A stretch of DNA of 64,000 bases, taken from the NCBI GenBank assembly GCA_020635515.1, contig JACJZS010000002.1, positions 248,001 through 312,000 on the forward strand, read 5' to 3'. Below the pieces are notes generated by a model that did not search any database, was not told the DNA's origin, and saw only the letters and a list, made by a program, of their open reading frames with translations. Source of the stretch: Flavobacteriales bacterium. Its GTDB lineage: Bacteria; Bacteroidota; Bacteroidia; Flavobacteriales; Weeksellaceae. A program made the translations under genes and the position numbers. Of this stretch, positions 27,348-35,779 are shown one piece after another; the first letter of the stretch is position 1, and each line of letters begins with the position of its first letter.

Positions 27348-29701
27348 TCTCCTAAAACATTAAACTTATTTCCTTGTCGATTCGGATTTGAATTCAAATT
27401 CTGAGGTTCTTCTACTTTTCTACTAGGAATATTTTCTTTTGGTTTAAATTCATCTATTTGCGGAGAATTTATATCTTCTTGAGTTTGTTGCTCAGTTTCT
27501 TTTGGCGGATTTAATTTTAATAATACCTCTTTTGCTTTTTCTGCTTCTTTAGTTTCAGGAAATTCTTTTACTATACGATTTAAATCTGAAAGCAATGCTT
27601 CTTTATTTTCCAACTTTCCTTGGCAATATGCCGAAAGAAGTAGATACTTAGGTGTAATTACATCGCTTGGGAAACGAACCAAATCGGACTGTATTTTCGC
27701 TAAACTTTCTGTGTAATTTTTATCGTAATACAATTGATATGCTTTTTCGTATTCCGTTACAGCTTCACTAGACTTGGAAAGATGTCGTACCGATGGTGGA
27801 TTTAGTATATTGTTTGCATATTTTGATTTCGGAAACTCGTTTAAAACTTTATTTTTATAGGTTTCAGCAAGAGATGAATTTATTTCTTGATTTATTTTAT
27901 ACAAATTATAGTACGCAACTACCTTTATATCATCTTCTTTTACAGGAGATTCCACAAGATGAAGTAGTGTTTTGGTTGCTAGTTTTTTATCATCAAATTT
28001 TTCATAATAATCAATACCAAGGTTTAATTCTGCTTCATCTCTGATTACTTTTATGCTATCTACCTCTTTTTCGGTTTGAGGAAGTTTCTCTAAATAATAT
28101 TCCAATTCAAAACGTCTAGAATTTCCTTTTTCATCTATCCCTAGAAGTTCATTTTCTGTATCATCGGCAGTTGTAATTTCTTGCGTTACAGAAGTTCTCC
28201 AGTTATCTCCAAGCGGTCGATTTCCCCAAGTTTTTCTAAATTCTGTAATTCCTTTTGTTTTTGCAGTTTCGTTGTAAAAATAAAATTTAGTATTTACTTC
28301 TGCTGTACTTTGATCAAAAAATGCATCAAAATCTACATTAGAACGTTTTCTTTTTTCTTCTTCTTTTTTTAGTTGCTCTTCTTTTTCTTTTAATTCTGTA
28401 ATGAAATCTTGGTAATATTCTGCTCGCTGTTCAGGAGTTTTTGCAACAACATTTAGTATACTATCGTTCTTTTTTACAATGTAGTAATTCTTAATTACTT
28501 CTTTCATCGATTTATTTATGTAATCAACTTTCTTTTTGTATTTCGGATCTTGAATCAATCGACTTGCCGAATCATAGTATGCTCCTGCGTGTACGTATTC
28601 CGAACGTTTAAAATACATTTCAGCAACAGAAAGATAGTTCATTGCTTTCATATTAGAATCAGTCGCTTGATTTTCTTTTAATGCTAACTTGTAATATTTT
28701 TCTGCTGATTCCTTATCTCCTTTTTTGTCGTACAACATTCCCATTGCATATAGAATCTCGTTCTTTTTAGATACAAATAATCCTTTTTTAGATAATTTTT
28801 TTAATCGAGATAATTCAGAATTTATATACTTCTCTGTGGAATCTATATTTCGCACCAATCCTATATGTGATTTTGTAATTAATTCCACTGAATTGGATTT
28901 ACCAATTGCTTTTTCGTAGTATTCTGTTGCTTTATCTTCTTGTCCTAATTGCTCATAAATCTGTGCTTGAATAAAACGAATTCTATCTCTACTTTTTTTA
29001 TTTTTTTTGTATGCTATTTCTAATGCTTCTACTGCTTTTTCATATTCTTTTTCATCTATAAGATACTGTGCATGTGCTTTTGAAACTAATTTTTTCGTCT
29101 TTTTTACTAGTTTCTGATTTTCTAATTCTTTGAATATTTCTTCCGCCTCAACATCATTTCCTAATGCATGATGAGCCAAAGCTAAATATACTTTTCCTTC
29201 TTGTTTAACTTTTTTCCTTCCATTTTTTAAATGGTCTTGAATGTAGTTTAATGCTTCTAATGATTCTATAAATTCCGAACTGTAGTATCGTGCTTTACCT
29301 AAAACTAAATATGCTTCTGCTATTACTTTGTTTCGTTCCTCTTCATCAATTTTTATAGAATGGTGTTTAATTGTAACAATTGCCTTCTCTTGTGCACGAG
29401 CAAAACTAGAATTATTAGTAGACAAACCATCTCCTAGTATATTTTCAAAACTTTCTATAGATTTATTTTTTTCTGGTTGTACTTGCTCTATAGAAAGTAT
29501 TTCATAGTAACTATCTTTAGTACTTTGTTTTTTTTCTTCTATTCCTTGCTTTAATGCTTCTTTACCATTAAATAAGCTATTAAACCAACCAACTTTATTA
29601 TTATAAAAACGATTCGTAAAACCATCTGATTTAGTTCCACAACCTACAAAACCAATTAAAACTATAAGTATATAAATTATTTTTTGCATTAAAATCTTCA
29701 T
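27344..29701 (-). CDS. sprE: SprE/PorW, TPR lipoprotein of the type IX secretion system
   Basis: SprE (PorW) is an outer-membrane lipoprotein needed for T9SS and gliding; PorW is reported to link the outer-membrane translocon to the PorKN rings. The protein has a lipoprotein signal (IIYILIVLIGFVGC, lipobox FVGC). Next comes the typical N-terminus FTNRFYNNKVGWFNSLFNGKEAL, then about ten tetratricopeptide-type repeats and a low-complexity Pro/Glu/Gln tail. Length is 785 residues. Two ATG codons (29701 and 29689) give usable signal peptides; I took the first. The next in-frame upstream start lies upstream of the promoter at 29755-29762. Identification is by pattern recognition of the family. Confidence 0.8.
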   Translation of the reverse strand: MKILMQKIIYILIVLIGFVGCGTKSDGFTNRFYNNKVGWFNSLFNGKEALKQGIEEKKQSTKDSYYEILSIEQVQPEKNKSIESFENILGDGLSTNNSSFARAQEKAIVTIKHHSIKIDEEERNKVIAEAYLVLGKARYYSSEFIESLEALNYIQDHLKNGRKKVKQEGKVYLALAHHALGNDVEAEEIFKELENQKLVKKTKKLVSKAHAQYLIDEKEYEKAVEALEIAYKKNKKSRDRIRFIQAQIYEQLGQEDKATEYYEKAIGKSNSVELITKSHIGLVRNIDSTEKYINSELSRLKKLSKKGLFVSKKNEILYAMGMLYDKKGDKESAEKYYKLALKENQATDSNMKAMNYLSVAEMYFKRSEYVHAGAYYDSASRLIQDPKYKKKVDYINKSMKEVIKNYYIVKKNDSILNVVAKTPEQRAEYYQDFITELKEKEEQLKKEEEKRKRSNVDFDAFFDQSTAEVNTKFYFYNETAKTKGITEFRKTWGNRPLGDNWRTSVTQEITTADDTENELLGIDEKGNSRRFELEYYLEKLPQTEKEVDSIKVIRDEAELNLGIDYYEKFDDKKLATKTLLHLVESPVKEDDIKVVAYYNLYKINQEINSSLAETYKNKVLNEFPKSKYANNILNPPSVRHLSKSSEAVTEYEKAYQLYYDKNYTESLAKIQSDLVRFPSDVITPKYLLLSAYCQGKLENKEALLSDLNRIVKEFPETKEAEKAKEVLLKLNPPKETEQQTQEDINSPQIDEFKPKENIPSRKVEEPQNLNSNPNRQGNKFNVLGD

Positions 29702-29754
29702 TTGATTGATAAAACGGCAATTAAACAACTTTGTTGTATTTAAAAACCTAAAGG

Positions 29755-29762
29755 CAAAGTTA
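29755..29762 (-). promoter_or_regulatory. Promoter -7 element of sprE/porW
   Basis: Minus-strand TAACTTTG matches TAnnTTTG, about 53 bases upstream of the first usable ATG. Confidence 0.55.
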
Positions 29763-29858
29763 CATTTTTTATAAGAAATATAAATTTTTTGAATGTACAA
29801 TTAAACTTTTTAATCTTTCGTAAGTCTTAGAGGTATAATCATTAAAATTAAACACATT

Positions 29859-30275
29859 ATGAAACACTTATTTTTACTCAGCTTATTTATGATTGGAATC
29901 ATAAGCTATGCACAACCTAATCCTGAAAAATTTGAGCAAAGAAAAGAACAATTCAAGAAAAAACTTGCCGAAGACCTTAACTTAACTCCTGATCAAATAA
30001 AGAAAGTAGAAGCTATAGATGCAAAATACAGTAACGAAGAAAAAGCATTATTGGAACAAAGAAAAAATACCAACGAAAAGCTGAAAGCTATACACCAAAA
30101 GAAAAAACAAGAGTTAGATAATATTCTTACTAAAGAGCAAAAAGAAAAGTTTGCACAAATGCGACAAGAAATGAAATCCAAAAGAAAAGGTAAAAAAGGA
30201 GAATGTTCACAAAAAAACAAAGCAGAATGTAAACACAAAAAAGGAGATATGCCACCTCCTCCTATCGAAGATTAA
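29859..30275 (+). CDS. Spy/CpxP-like periplasmic protein (LTxxQ type)
   Basis: This small 138-residue exported protein begins with signal peptide MKHLFLLSLFMIGIISYAQ. The mature part is Lys/Glu-rich and almost entirely helical, with the paired motifs LNLTPDQIKKVEAI and ILTKEQKEKFAQM that mark Spy/CpxP-type periplasmic chaperones. The C-terminus is basic with two Cys (KGECSQKNKAECKHKKG) and ends PPPPIED. Such proteins in Bacteroidota often accompany metal or envelope-stress functions, but nothing in the flanks shows that here. A strong terminator follows. Confidence 0.75.
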   Translation: MKHLFLLSLFMIGIISYAQPNPEKFEQRKEQFKKKLAEDLNLTPDQIKKVEAIDAKYSNEEKALLEQRKNTNEKLKAIHQKKKQELDNILTKEQKEKFAQMRQEMKSKRKGKKGECSQKNKAECKHKKGDMPPPPIED

Positions 30276-30307
30276 CAATCATTTTTCATATATAACATAT
30301 TATTCTC

Positions 30308-30346
30308 AACAAGAAACCTAACGAATTCGTTAGGTTTCTTGTTTTT
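30308..30346 (+). terminator. Strong terminator after the Spy-like gene
   Basis: A perfect 16-bp stem (AACAAGAAACCTAACG and its complement) with a 4-base AATT loop is followed by five T. Its right arm also contains the -33 TTG of the metY promoter. Confidence 0.95.
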
Positions 30347-30369
30347 ATATAGGATTAATCATACATTTG
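30339..30369 (+). promoter_or_regulatory. Promoter of the metY leader
   Basis: A -33 TTG (30339-30341) is followed after 20 bases by -7 TACATTTG (30362-30369). Transcription would start near 30376, about 20 bases upstream of the SAM-I aptamer. Confidence 0.65.
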
Positions 30370-30396
30370 CAAAACTCAATTACTTCTTTACTGTAA

Positions 30397-30523
30397 TTGA
30401 TTTATTAAGAATGAAGCGAGAGAATTGGCTTAATGACCTTCATAGCAACCAACTTTAAGTTCTAAAACGGAATTGGAAAATCGGTGCTAAATCCAACTCA
30501 AACAGTTGAGAAAAATAAATTAA
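30397..30523 (+). promoter_or_regulatory. SAM-I (S-box) riboswitch aptamer upstream of metY
   Basis: The conserved SAM-I core is recognisable: P1 arms TTGATTTATT (30397-30406) and AATAAATTAA (30514-30523); P2 arms ATGAAG and CTTCAT enclosing GAGAGAATTGGCTTAATGA; the segment AGCAACC; a P3 region closed by CC and GGTGCTAA; the joining ATCC; and a P4 hairpin CTCAA-ACAG-TTGAG. The gene downstream, metY, belongs to methionine synthesis, the classical target. The region between the aptamer and the ATG (30524-30641) holds two alternative hairpins rather than a T-tailed terminator, so the mode of control is not obvious. A covariance search with Rfam RF00162 would settle it. Confidence 0.88.
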
Positions 30524-30565
30524 ATTGCAAATGAATCTAAAAAAAAAACGCATACAAACACGCAT

Positions 30566-30606
30566 ATACAAAACATCTCAAACGGTTTTGTGTAACGGTT
30601 TTGTAT
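30566..30606 (+). promoter_or_regulatory. Two mutually exclusive hairpins in the metY leader (possible expression platform)
   Basis: The 11-base direct repeat AACGGTTTTGT occurs at 30581-30591 and 30594-30604. The upstream arm ATACAAAAC (30566-30574) can pair with either copy: a perfect 9-bp stem with the second (GTTTTGTAT, 30598-30606) or a stem with one G-T pair with the first (GTTTTGTGT, 30585-30593). No poly-T follows. A regulatory role is inference. Confidence 0.4.
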
Positions 30607-30641
30607 CATTAATAAACCTAAAATAATTAAAAAAATATATA

Positions 30642-31934
30642 ATGAAATTTGAAACATTACAATTACACGCAGGACAAGAAATAGACCCAACAACAGGTTC
30701 TAGAGCCGTTCCTATATACCAAACCACTTCGTACGGATTTAAAGATGCATTACACGCAGCAAATTTATTCGGTTTAAAGGAATTCGGAAATATCTATACT
30801 CGAATTATGAATCCTACTACCGATGTGTTAGAGAAAAGATTAGCAGCACTAGAAGGTGGAGTTGCTGGAGTTGCTACCAGTTCGGGACAAGCTGCACAAT
30901 TTCTTGCATTAAATAATATTTTAGAAGCTGGCGAAAACTTTGTAACCTCTCCGTTCCTCTATGGTGGAAGTTATAATCAGTTTAAAGTAGCTTTTAAAAG
31001 AATCGGTATCGATGCTCGTTTTGCAGAAAGTGATAAAGCTGAAGATTTAGCAAAGCATATAGACGAAAAAACAAAAGCTATTTACGTGGAAACAATTGGA
31101 AATCCTAGATTCAACATTCCTGATTTTGAAGCTGTAGCAAAACTTGCACAAAGTCATAAAATTCCATTGGTAGTTGATAATACATTTGCTGGTGGAGGAT
31201 ATTTATGTCGTCCCTTAGAACACGGAGCTAATATCGTTACTGCTTCTGCAACCAAATGGATTGGTGGACATGGAACAAGTATAGGTGGAATCATTGTAGA
31301 TGGCGGAAACTTTGATTGGGGAAATGGAAAGTTCCCTCAGTTTAGTGAACCATCAGAAGGATACCACGGACTTAACTTTTGGGAAGTTTTTGGAGAAGGA
31401 AATCCACTTGGATTACCAAATATTGCTTTTGCTATTCGTGCAAGAGTAGAAGGTTTACGTGATTTTGGACCAGCAATTTCTCCTTTTAATTCATTCCAAA
31501 TAATCCAAGGAATAGAAACTCTTTCTCTACGTATGGAAAGACATGTTGCTAACGCTATGGAACTCGCTACTTGGTTAGACAATCACCCAAAAGTAGAATC
31601 TGTGAATTATCCTGGATTACCAAATTCTCCGTATCATGAACTTGCTAAAAAATACCTTACCAATGGATTTGGTGGAGTTTTAACTTTTGATTTAAAAGGA
31701 GATAGTAGTAAAGCTGATGAATTTATAAACTCACTTAAATTAGTAAGTCACTTGGCAAATGTAGGAGATGCAAAAACATTAATTATACACCCAGCAAGTA
31801 CTACACACGAGCAATTAACCGAAGAAGAACAAAAATCTGCGGGTGTAAAGAAAGGAAACTTACGCGTTTCTGTAGGATTAGAACATATAGACGATATAAA
31901 AGCCGACTTTGAACAAGCTTTTTCTAAAATGTAA
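30642..31934 (+). CDS. metY: O-acetylhomoserine sulfhydrylase (aminocarboxypropyltransferase)
   Basis: MetY condenses O-acetylhomoserine with sulfide to give homocysteine, a PLP-dependent step of methionine synthesis. The 430-residue protein has the family N-terminus FETLQLHAGQEIDPTTGSRAVPIYQTTSY in outline, YTRIMNPTTDVLEKR, and the PLP-lysine segment VTASATKWIGGHG. C-terminal NVGDAKTLIIHPASTTH and RVSVGLEHIDDI complete it. The substrate O-acetylhomoserine is made by metX about 800 bases downstream. A SAM-I riboswitch precedes it. Confidence 0.96.
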   Translation: MKFETLQLHAGQEIDPTTGSRAVPIYQTTSYGFKDALHAANLFGLKEFGNIYTRIMNPTTDVLEKRLAALEGGVAGVATSSGQAAQFLALNNILEAGENFVTSPFLYGGSYNQFKVAFKRIGIDARFAESDKAEDLAKHIDEKTKAIYVETIGNPRFNIPDFEAVAKLAQSHKIPLVVDNTFAGGGYLCRPLEHGANIVTASATKWIGGHGTSIGGIIVDGGNFDWGNGKFPQFSEPSEGYHGLNFWEVFGEGNPLGLPNIAFAIRARVEGLRDFGPAISPFNSFQIIQGIETLSLRMERHVANAMELATWLDNHPKVESVNYPGLPNSPYHELAKKYLTNGFGGVLTFDLKGDSSKADEFINSLKLVSHLANVGDAKTLIIHPASTTHEQLTEEEQKSAGVKKGNLRVSVGLEHIDDIKADFEQAFSKM

Positions 31935-31967
31935 TTGCGTATTTATTAAATAAGTAAATTCAAAAAA

Positions 31968-32444
31968 ATGAAAAAATTGAAATATATAATTACAATTTTC
32001 ATACTATTTTTAACAATGCTAAAATTAAATGCTCAAAATGATAATCTTGGAATTTATAGTATTACAATTTACGAATATCAAGGAAATGGTGCTGTTAATA
32101 TTGATAAGTATGGGAATACAAATTTTAACGAACAGTTAAATTTGAAAAAATTAAATACAAAAATCAATCAATTTCTAGATAAAAAGAAATATCAAAAAAG
32201 AGATTCGAACAATAACCCTCCACCTCCTGTATCAATTACGGAGAAAGGAAAGAAAAGTACATATATATCAATAATTCTAGAAAGAGATTTTATAAATGAA
32301 GAAAACTACCGTAATAAAACAACTTATTTAAAAGAATATCATAACATCGAAATAGGTTTTAATGATTACGATATCTTAGAATTATTTAATAAAAAAGATA
32401 AAGAAAAAATACTAAGATTTTTAAATACTAAAAATTCAAATTAA
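31968..32444 (+). CDS. Small exported protein of unknown function
   Basis: The protein is 158 residues with a signal peptide (KKLKYIITIFILFLTMLKLNAQ). The mature part is Asn- and Lys-rich, with a PPPP stretch near residue 85 and mixed alpha/beta character. I recognise no domain. It lies 33 bases after metY on the same strand without a visible promoter, so it is probably read from the SAM-controlled transcript, although nothing in it suggests a role in methionine metabolism. Confidence 0.6.
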   Translation: MKKLKYIITIFILFLTMLKLNAQNDNLGIYSITIYEYQGNGAVNIDKYGNTNFNEQLNLKKLNTKINQFLDKKKYQKRDSNNNPPPPVSITEKGKKSTYISIILERDFINEENYRNKTTYLKEYHNIEIGFNDYDILELFNKKDKEKILRFLNTKNSN

Positions 32445-32464
32445 TTAATAAAAATACTCATTTT

Positions 32465-32674
32465 ATGAAAAAATCAATTTTAATTTTAAGCACATTATGT
32501 CTAACTCTTGCATTTTCTTGTTGTGGAAAAGAAAAATGTAATAAAGAAAAATGCGATGAGAAAAAAGGATGTGCTGAAGGTTGCCAAAAAGAATGTTGTG
32601 CTGGTAAAAAGGCAGATACATTAGTTGTTGACCAAGACACAATTGTTGAAGTACAAGATTCTTTAGCTAATTAA
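32465..32674 (+). CDS. Cys-rich mini-lipoprotein
   Basis: The protein is 69 residues. The signal sequence KKSILILSTLCLTLAFSC has a lipobox-like AFSC, so Cys19 would be lipidated. The next 26 residues hold seven more Cys (CGKEKCNKEKCDEKKG, then CAEGCQKECC) in a Lys/Glu background, followed by an acidic tail with two DT(L/I)V-type repeats. The cysteine spacing suggests metal binding or disulfides; no named family is recognised. It ends 17 bases before a perfect 15-bp hairpin. Confidence 0.6.
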   Translation: MKKSILILSTLCLTLAFSCCGKEKCNKEKCDEKKGCAEGCQKECCAGKKADTLVVDQDTIVEVQDSLAN

Positions 32675-32690
32675 GAACAAAAATTACTGT

Positions 32691-32725
32691 AAAGGTTTTT
32701 CTTAATAAATTTAAGAAAAACCTTT
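32691..32725 (+). terminator. Hairpin between the Cys-rich lipoprotein gene and metX
   Basis: A perfect 15-bp stem AAAGGTTTTTCTTAA/TTAAGAAAAACCTTT with a 5-base loop is followed by only GTTTAA, so termination is probably partial. No TAnnTTTG promoter lies between it and metX, which suggests that metX is reached by read-through or uses an unrecognised promoter. Confidence 0.7.
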
Positions 32726-32740
32726 GTTTAATGACTATTA

Positions 32741-33760
32741 ATGCTACTAGAAAAATTTAAATACAAGAAAAAGTTCACACTTGAATCAGGCGAGCAACTT
32801 CAAGGATTAGAACTTGCATACCATACCTACGGAACATTAAATAAAGAAAAAAGCAATGTAATTTGGGTTTGTCATGCACTTACAGGAAATTCTGATGTAG
32901 TAAGTTGGTGGCAAGGTTTAGTTGGAGAAGATAAACTCTTTAATCCTGATGAACACTTTATTATTTGTGTAAATATTTTGGGTTCTTGCTACGGAACTAC
33001 AGGACCTTTGTCTATCAATCCGCAAACAAGAGAACCTTATTTTCACGATTTCCCTGAAATAACAATAAGAGATATTTCTAAAACATTTTCATTGATTAAA
33101 GAACATTTGGGAATTAAACAGATTCACACTTTAATCGGAGGTTCTTTGGGAGGACAACAAGCGTTAGAATGGATTATTCAAGAGCCAAATTGTGCAAAAA
33201 ATGTAGTTCTAATGGCTACAAACGCATCTCATTCTCCTTGGGGAATTGCATTTAATGAATCTCAACGTATGGCAATTCTGATGGATCAAACGTGGAGCGA
33301 AAACAACGAACTCGCAGGCATTAATGGAATGAAAGTTGCTAGAAGTATTGCTCTTCTTAGCTACAGAAATTACAATACTTATAAATTTTCTCAATCAGAA
33401 ACCGACTCTAACAAATTAGATAACTACAAAGCAAGTTCGTACCAAAGGTATCAAGGAGAAAAGCTTTCAGTTCGTTTTAATGCTTATTCGTATTGGATTC
33501 TTACCAAAGCCTTGGATTCACATCATGTTGGAAGAAATAGAGGAAAAATAGAAGATGTTTTAAATTCTATTCAATGCGAAAAGTGTATTACCATTGGTAT
33601 TTCTAGTGATTTACTTTTCCCTCCAGAGGAAACTAAATTTATAGCAGAACATATCCCGAATGCTCAATTCTTTGAAATTGACTCATTGTATGGACACGAT
33701 GGTTTTTTGCTTGAATTTGATAAAATAGGAACAGTTTTAAAAGAAAATTTAGTAGATTAA
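32741..33760 (+). CDS. metX: Homoserine O-acetyltransferase
   Basis: MetX acetylates homoserine from acetyl-CoA, feeding MetY. The 339-residue alpha/beta hydrolase has CHALTGNSDVVSWW (oxyanion region), NILGSCYGTTGP, the nucleophile elbow GGSLGGQQALEW with its Ser, the Asp region ISSDLLFPPEE and the His region YGHDGFLLE. Members that use succinyl-CoA look similar; Bacteroidota enzymes paired with MetY are usually called acetyltransferases, but substrate choice is inferred. The last 12 bases overlap the 3' end of the convergent fmt gene. Confidence 0.93.
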   Translation: MLLEKFKYKKKFTLESGEQLQGLELAYHTYGTLNKEKSNVIWVCHALTGNSDVVSWWQGLVGEDKLFNPDEHFIICVNILGSCYGTTGPLSINPQTREPYFHDFPEITIRDISKTFSLIKEHLGIKQIHTLIGGSLGGQQALEWIIQEPNCAKNVVLMATNASHSPWGIAFNESQRMAILMDQTWSENNELAGINGMKVARSIALLSYRNYNTYKFSQSETDSNKLDNYKASSYQRYQGEKLSVRFNAYSYWILTKALDSHHVGRNRGKIEDVLNSIQCEKCITIGISSDLLFPPEETKFIAEHIPNAQFFEIDSLYGHDGFLLEFDKIGTVLKENLVD

Positions 33761-34696
33761 TCTTACTTCTTCTTTGTTTGCAATTCCATTGCAGAAATCA
33801 CTTACATTCATTCGTTTTTTTCCTTCTAATTGAAGCTGAGTAGGAAAATAAATTCCGTCTAAACAATAAATTTTGACCTCTTTGTTTGTGATTTCGATTT
33901 CTCCATTGTCTTTGGAATGAGTTACTTCTTCGTATTTTCCTTCAAAAATTTTTAATCCTTTTTCTGAATTTTGTATTTCTATTCTAGTAAAAGCAGTTGG
34001 AAAAGGAGATAAGCCTCGTATAAAATCGTATACTTTTTTTACACTTTGATTCCAATTAATTTCACAATCTTCTTTAAATATTTTATATGCTAATTTTTGA
34101 GAATCATTTATCTGTGGTTTTGGAGTAATTTGATTATTTGCTAATCCGTCTAAAGTTTTAATTACCAAATCACTTCCTACATTCATTAATTTATCGTGTA
34201 AATCTCCTGCGGAATCCGTTTCTAAAATAGCAATCTTTTCTTGTAATAGTACATTTCCTGTATCTATATTTTCATCAATCAAAAAAGTAGTAACTCCAGA
34301 CTCTTTTTCTCCATTCATTACTGCATAATTAATCGGAGCTGCACCACGGTAATCAGGTAATAAAGATGCATGAAGATTAAACGTTCCTAATTTAGGAATC
34401 GACCAAATCACTTTTGGCAAATATCGAAAAGCGACTACCACTATCACATCAGGATTTATATTCTCTACCTCAGCTATAAATGCTTTTGATTTTAATTTTT
34501 CGGGTTGAAAAAGTGGTAATTCATGTTCAATAGCAAACGTTTTTACAGCAGACTGCATCATTTTTTTTCCGCGTCCTGCTGGTTTGTCTGTTGCTGTAAC
34601 TACACCTACTATATTGTGATTTGACTTTAAAATTTCCTTTAGGGATTCTACTGCAAAGTCAGGTGTCCCCATGAATAAAACTCGTAAACTTTTCAT
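33749..34696 (-). CDS. fmt: Methionyl-tRNA formyltransferase
   Basis: Fmt formylates initiator Met-tRNA with 10-formyl-tetrahydrofolate. The 315-residue protein has RVLFMGTPDFAVESL at the N-terminus, the catalytic HASLLPDYRGAAPI segment and GVTTFLIDENIDTGNVL. A C-terminal OB-type domain follows. It is convergent with metX with a 12-base overlap, leaving no room for a terminator between them. Confidence 0.96.
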   Translation of the reverse strand: MKSLRVLFMGTPDFAVESLKEILKSNHNIVGVVTATDKPAGRGKKMMQSAVKTFAIEHELPLFQPEKLKSKAFIAEVENINPDVIVVVAFRYLPKVIWSIPKLGTFNLHASLLPDYRGAAPINYAVMNGEKESGVTTFLIDENIDTGNVLLQEKIAILETDSAGDLHDKLMNVGSDLVIKTLDGLANNQITPKPQINDSQKLAYKIFKEDCEINWNQSVKKVYDFIRGLSPFPTAFTRIEIQNSEKGLKIFEGKYEEVTHSKDNGEIEITNKEVKIYCLDGIYFPTQLQLEGKKRMNVSDFCNGIANKEEVRLIY

Positions 34697-34754
34697 ACTA
34701 ATTCAAAATTCGATTTCAAAGCTAGTTAATTTTTACAAATCATTCAAGACAATA

Positions 34755-34785
34755 TTGGCTTTATAAAAATTAAACTTTACCTTTG
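34755..34785 (+). promoter_or_regulatory. Promoter of the 34807 gene-FKBP operon
   Basis: A -33 TTG (34755-34757) is followed after 20 bases by -7 TACCTTTG (34778-34785), 21 bases before the ATG at 34807. Confidence 0.65.
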
Positions 34786-34806
34786 AACTTCAATTAAATA
34801 AAAAAT

Positions 34807-35772
34807 ATGATAAACAAAATTGTACTTTTTATCTGTATTCTTTCTTATACAACCGTATTTTCTCAAACTACAGATAAAGATACCACAAAAGTAAGTTTGG
34901 TTTCTTATTGGCAAAAAGGAGATCATTTTAGATTTAAAATTAAAAAAAGTGATGAAGAGTGGAGAAATAACGTTAGCTCTAAAAAAAACTCTTCTGAATA
35001 TTTAGTTAATTTCAGAGTAACTGATTCCACGGCAAAAAGCTATACTATCGAATGGACGTATGAAAATAACATCGGAAAAAACCTTTCTCTTCCCGAAAAT
35101 TATACCAACAAACTAAAAAAATACAATCGTTTGCAAATTATTTATACCACCAATGAGTTGGGACAGTTTCAAGGGATTCAAAATTGGAAAGAAATCAGTA
35201 AATACATTAGTGATTTCTTTGCTGATTTAATTTCTATTTCTGCGGAAGAATCTCCTGAGAAAAGAGATGCTTTGGTACAAATAGTAGCTCAATCCAAAAA
35301 TATTTTTACAACTAAAGAGGGAATAGAAAGTTTCTTGACTCCTGAAATTAGAATGTTTCATTTAGCTTATGGAATAGAGTATCCTACCAATAAAGTCATA
35401 GAATATCAAGAAGAAATTCAGAATCCATTTTCAAATAATCCTATAAAGTCAAACACCAAATTATTTTTAGATAAAATAGATTTTGAAGACTATTCGTTTA
35501 CACTAGTTAAAGAAAGTACCGTTGATGAAAAGGAAAGTAAAAACTTTATGCTAAGTTTTATTGATAAACTAAACATGAGTAACAAAAAAGAAGCTGAAAA
35601 AGCATTTAAAAACTCTTCTATGAACATAAATGACACTGTTCGTATGAGTTTCTATTTTGACTTAGGAATTCCTTATTTGATTTCTTCTAAAAAAGTAGTG
35701 GAAATGAATATGCAAGGAAACAAAGGAAAACAAATCATTACAACAGATATAGAATTAGTAATACCAGAATAA
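34807..35772 (+). CDS. Exported protein of unknown function in an operon with an FKBP isomerase
   Basis: This 321-residue protein has a signal peptide (IVLFICILSYTTVFSQ). The mature part starts with a Thr/Asp-rich segment and then beta-rich sequence (SYWQKGDHFRFKIKKSDEEW, FRVTDSTAKSYTIEWTYEN). I recognise no named domain. It is followed after only 7 bases by the FKBP gene, so the two are co-transcribed; a shared role in envelope protein folding is possible but is inference. Confidence 0.65.
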   Translation: MINKIVLFICILSYTTVFSQTTDKDTTKVSLVSYWQKGDHFRFKIKKSDEEWRNNVSSKKNSSEYLVNFRVTDSTAKSYTIEWTYENNIGKNLSLPENYTNKLKKYNRLQIIYTTNELGQFQGIQNWKEISKYISDFFADLISISAEESPEKRDALVQIVAQSKNIFTTKEGIESFLTPEIRMFHLAYGIEYPTNKVIEYQEEIQNPFSNNPIKSNTKLFLDKIDFEDYSFTLVKESTVDEKESKNFMLSFIDKLNMSNKKEAEKAFKNSSMNINDTVRMSFYFDLGIPYLISSKKVVEMNMQGNKGKQIITTDIELVIPE

Positions 35773-35779
35773 ATAAATT

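Noticed and set aside
33749..33760. A terminator between metX and fmt
   Set aside because: The two convergent genes overlap by 12 bases and no hairpin with a T tail is present at either end.
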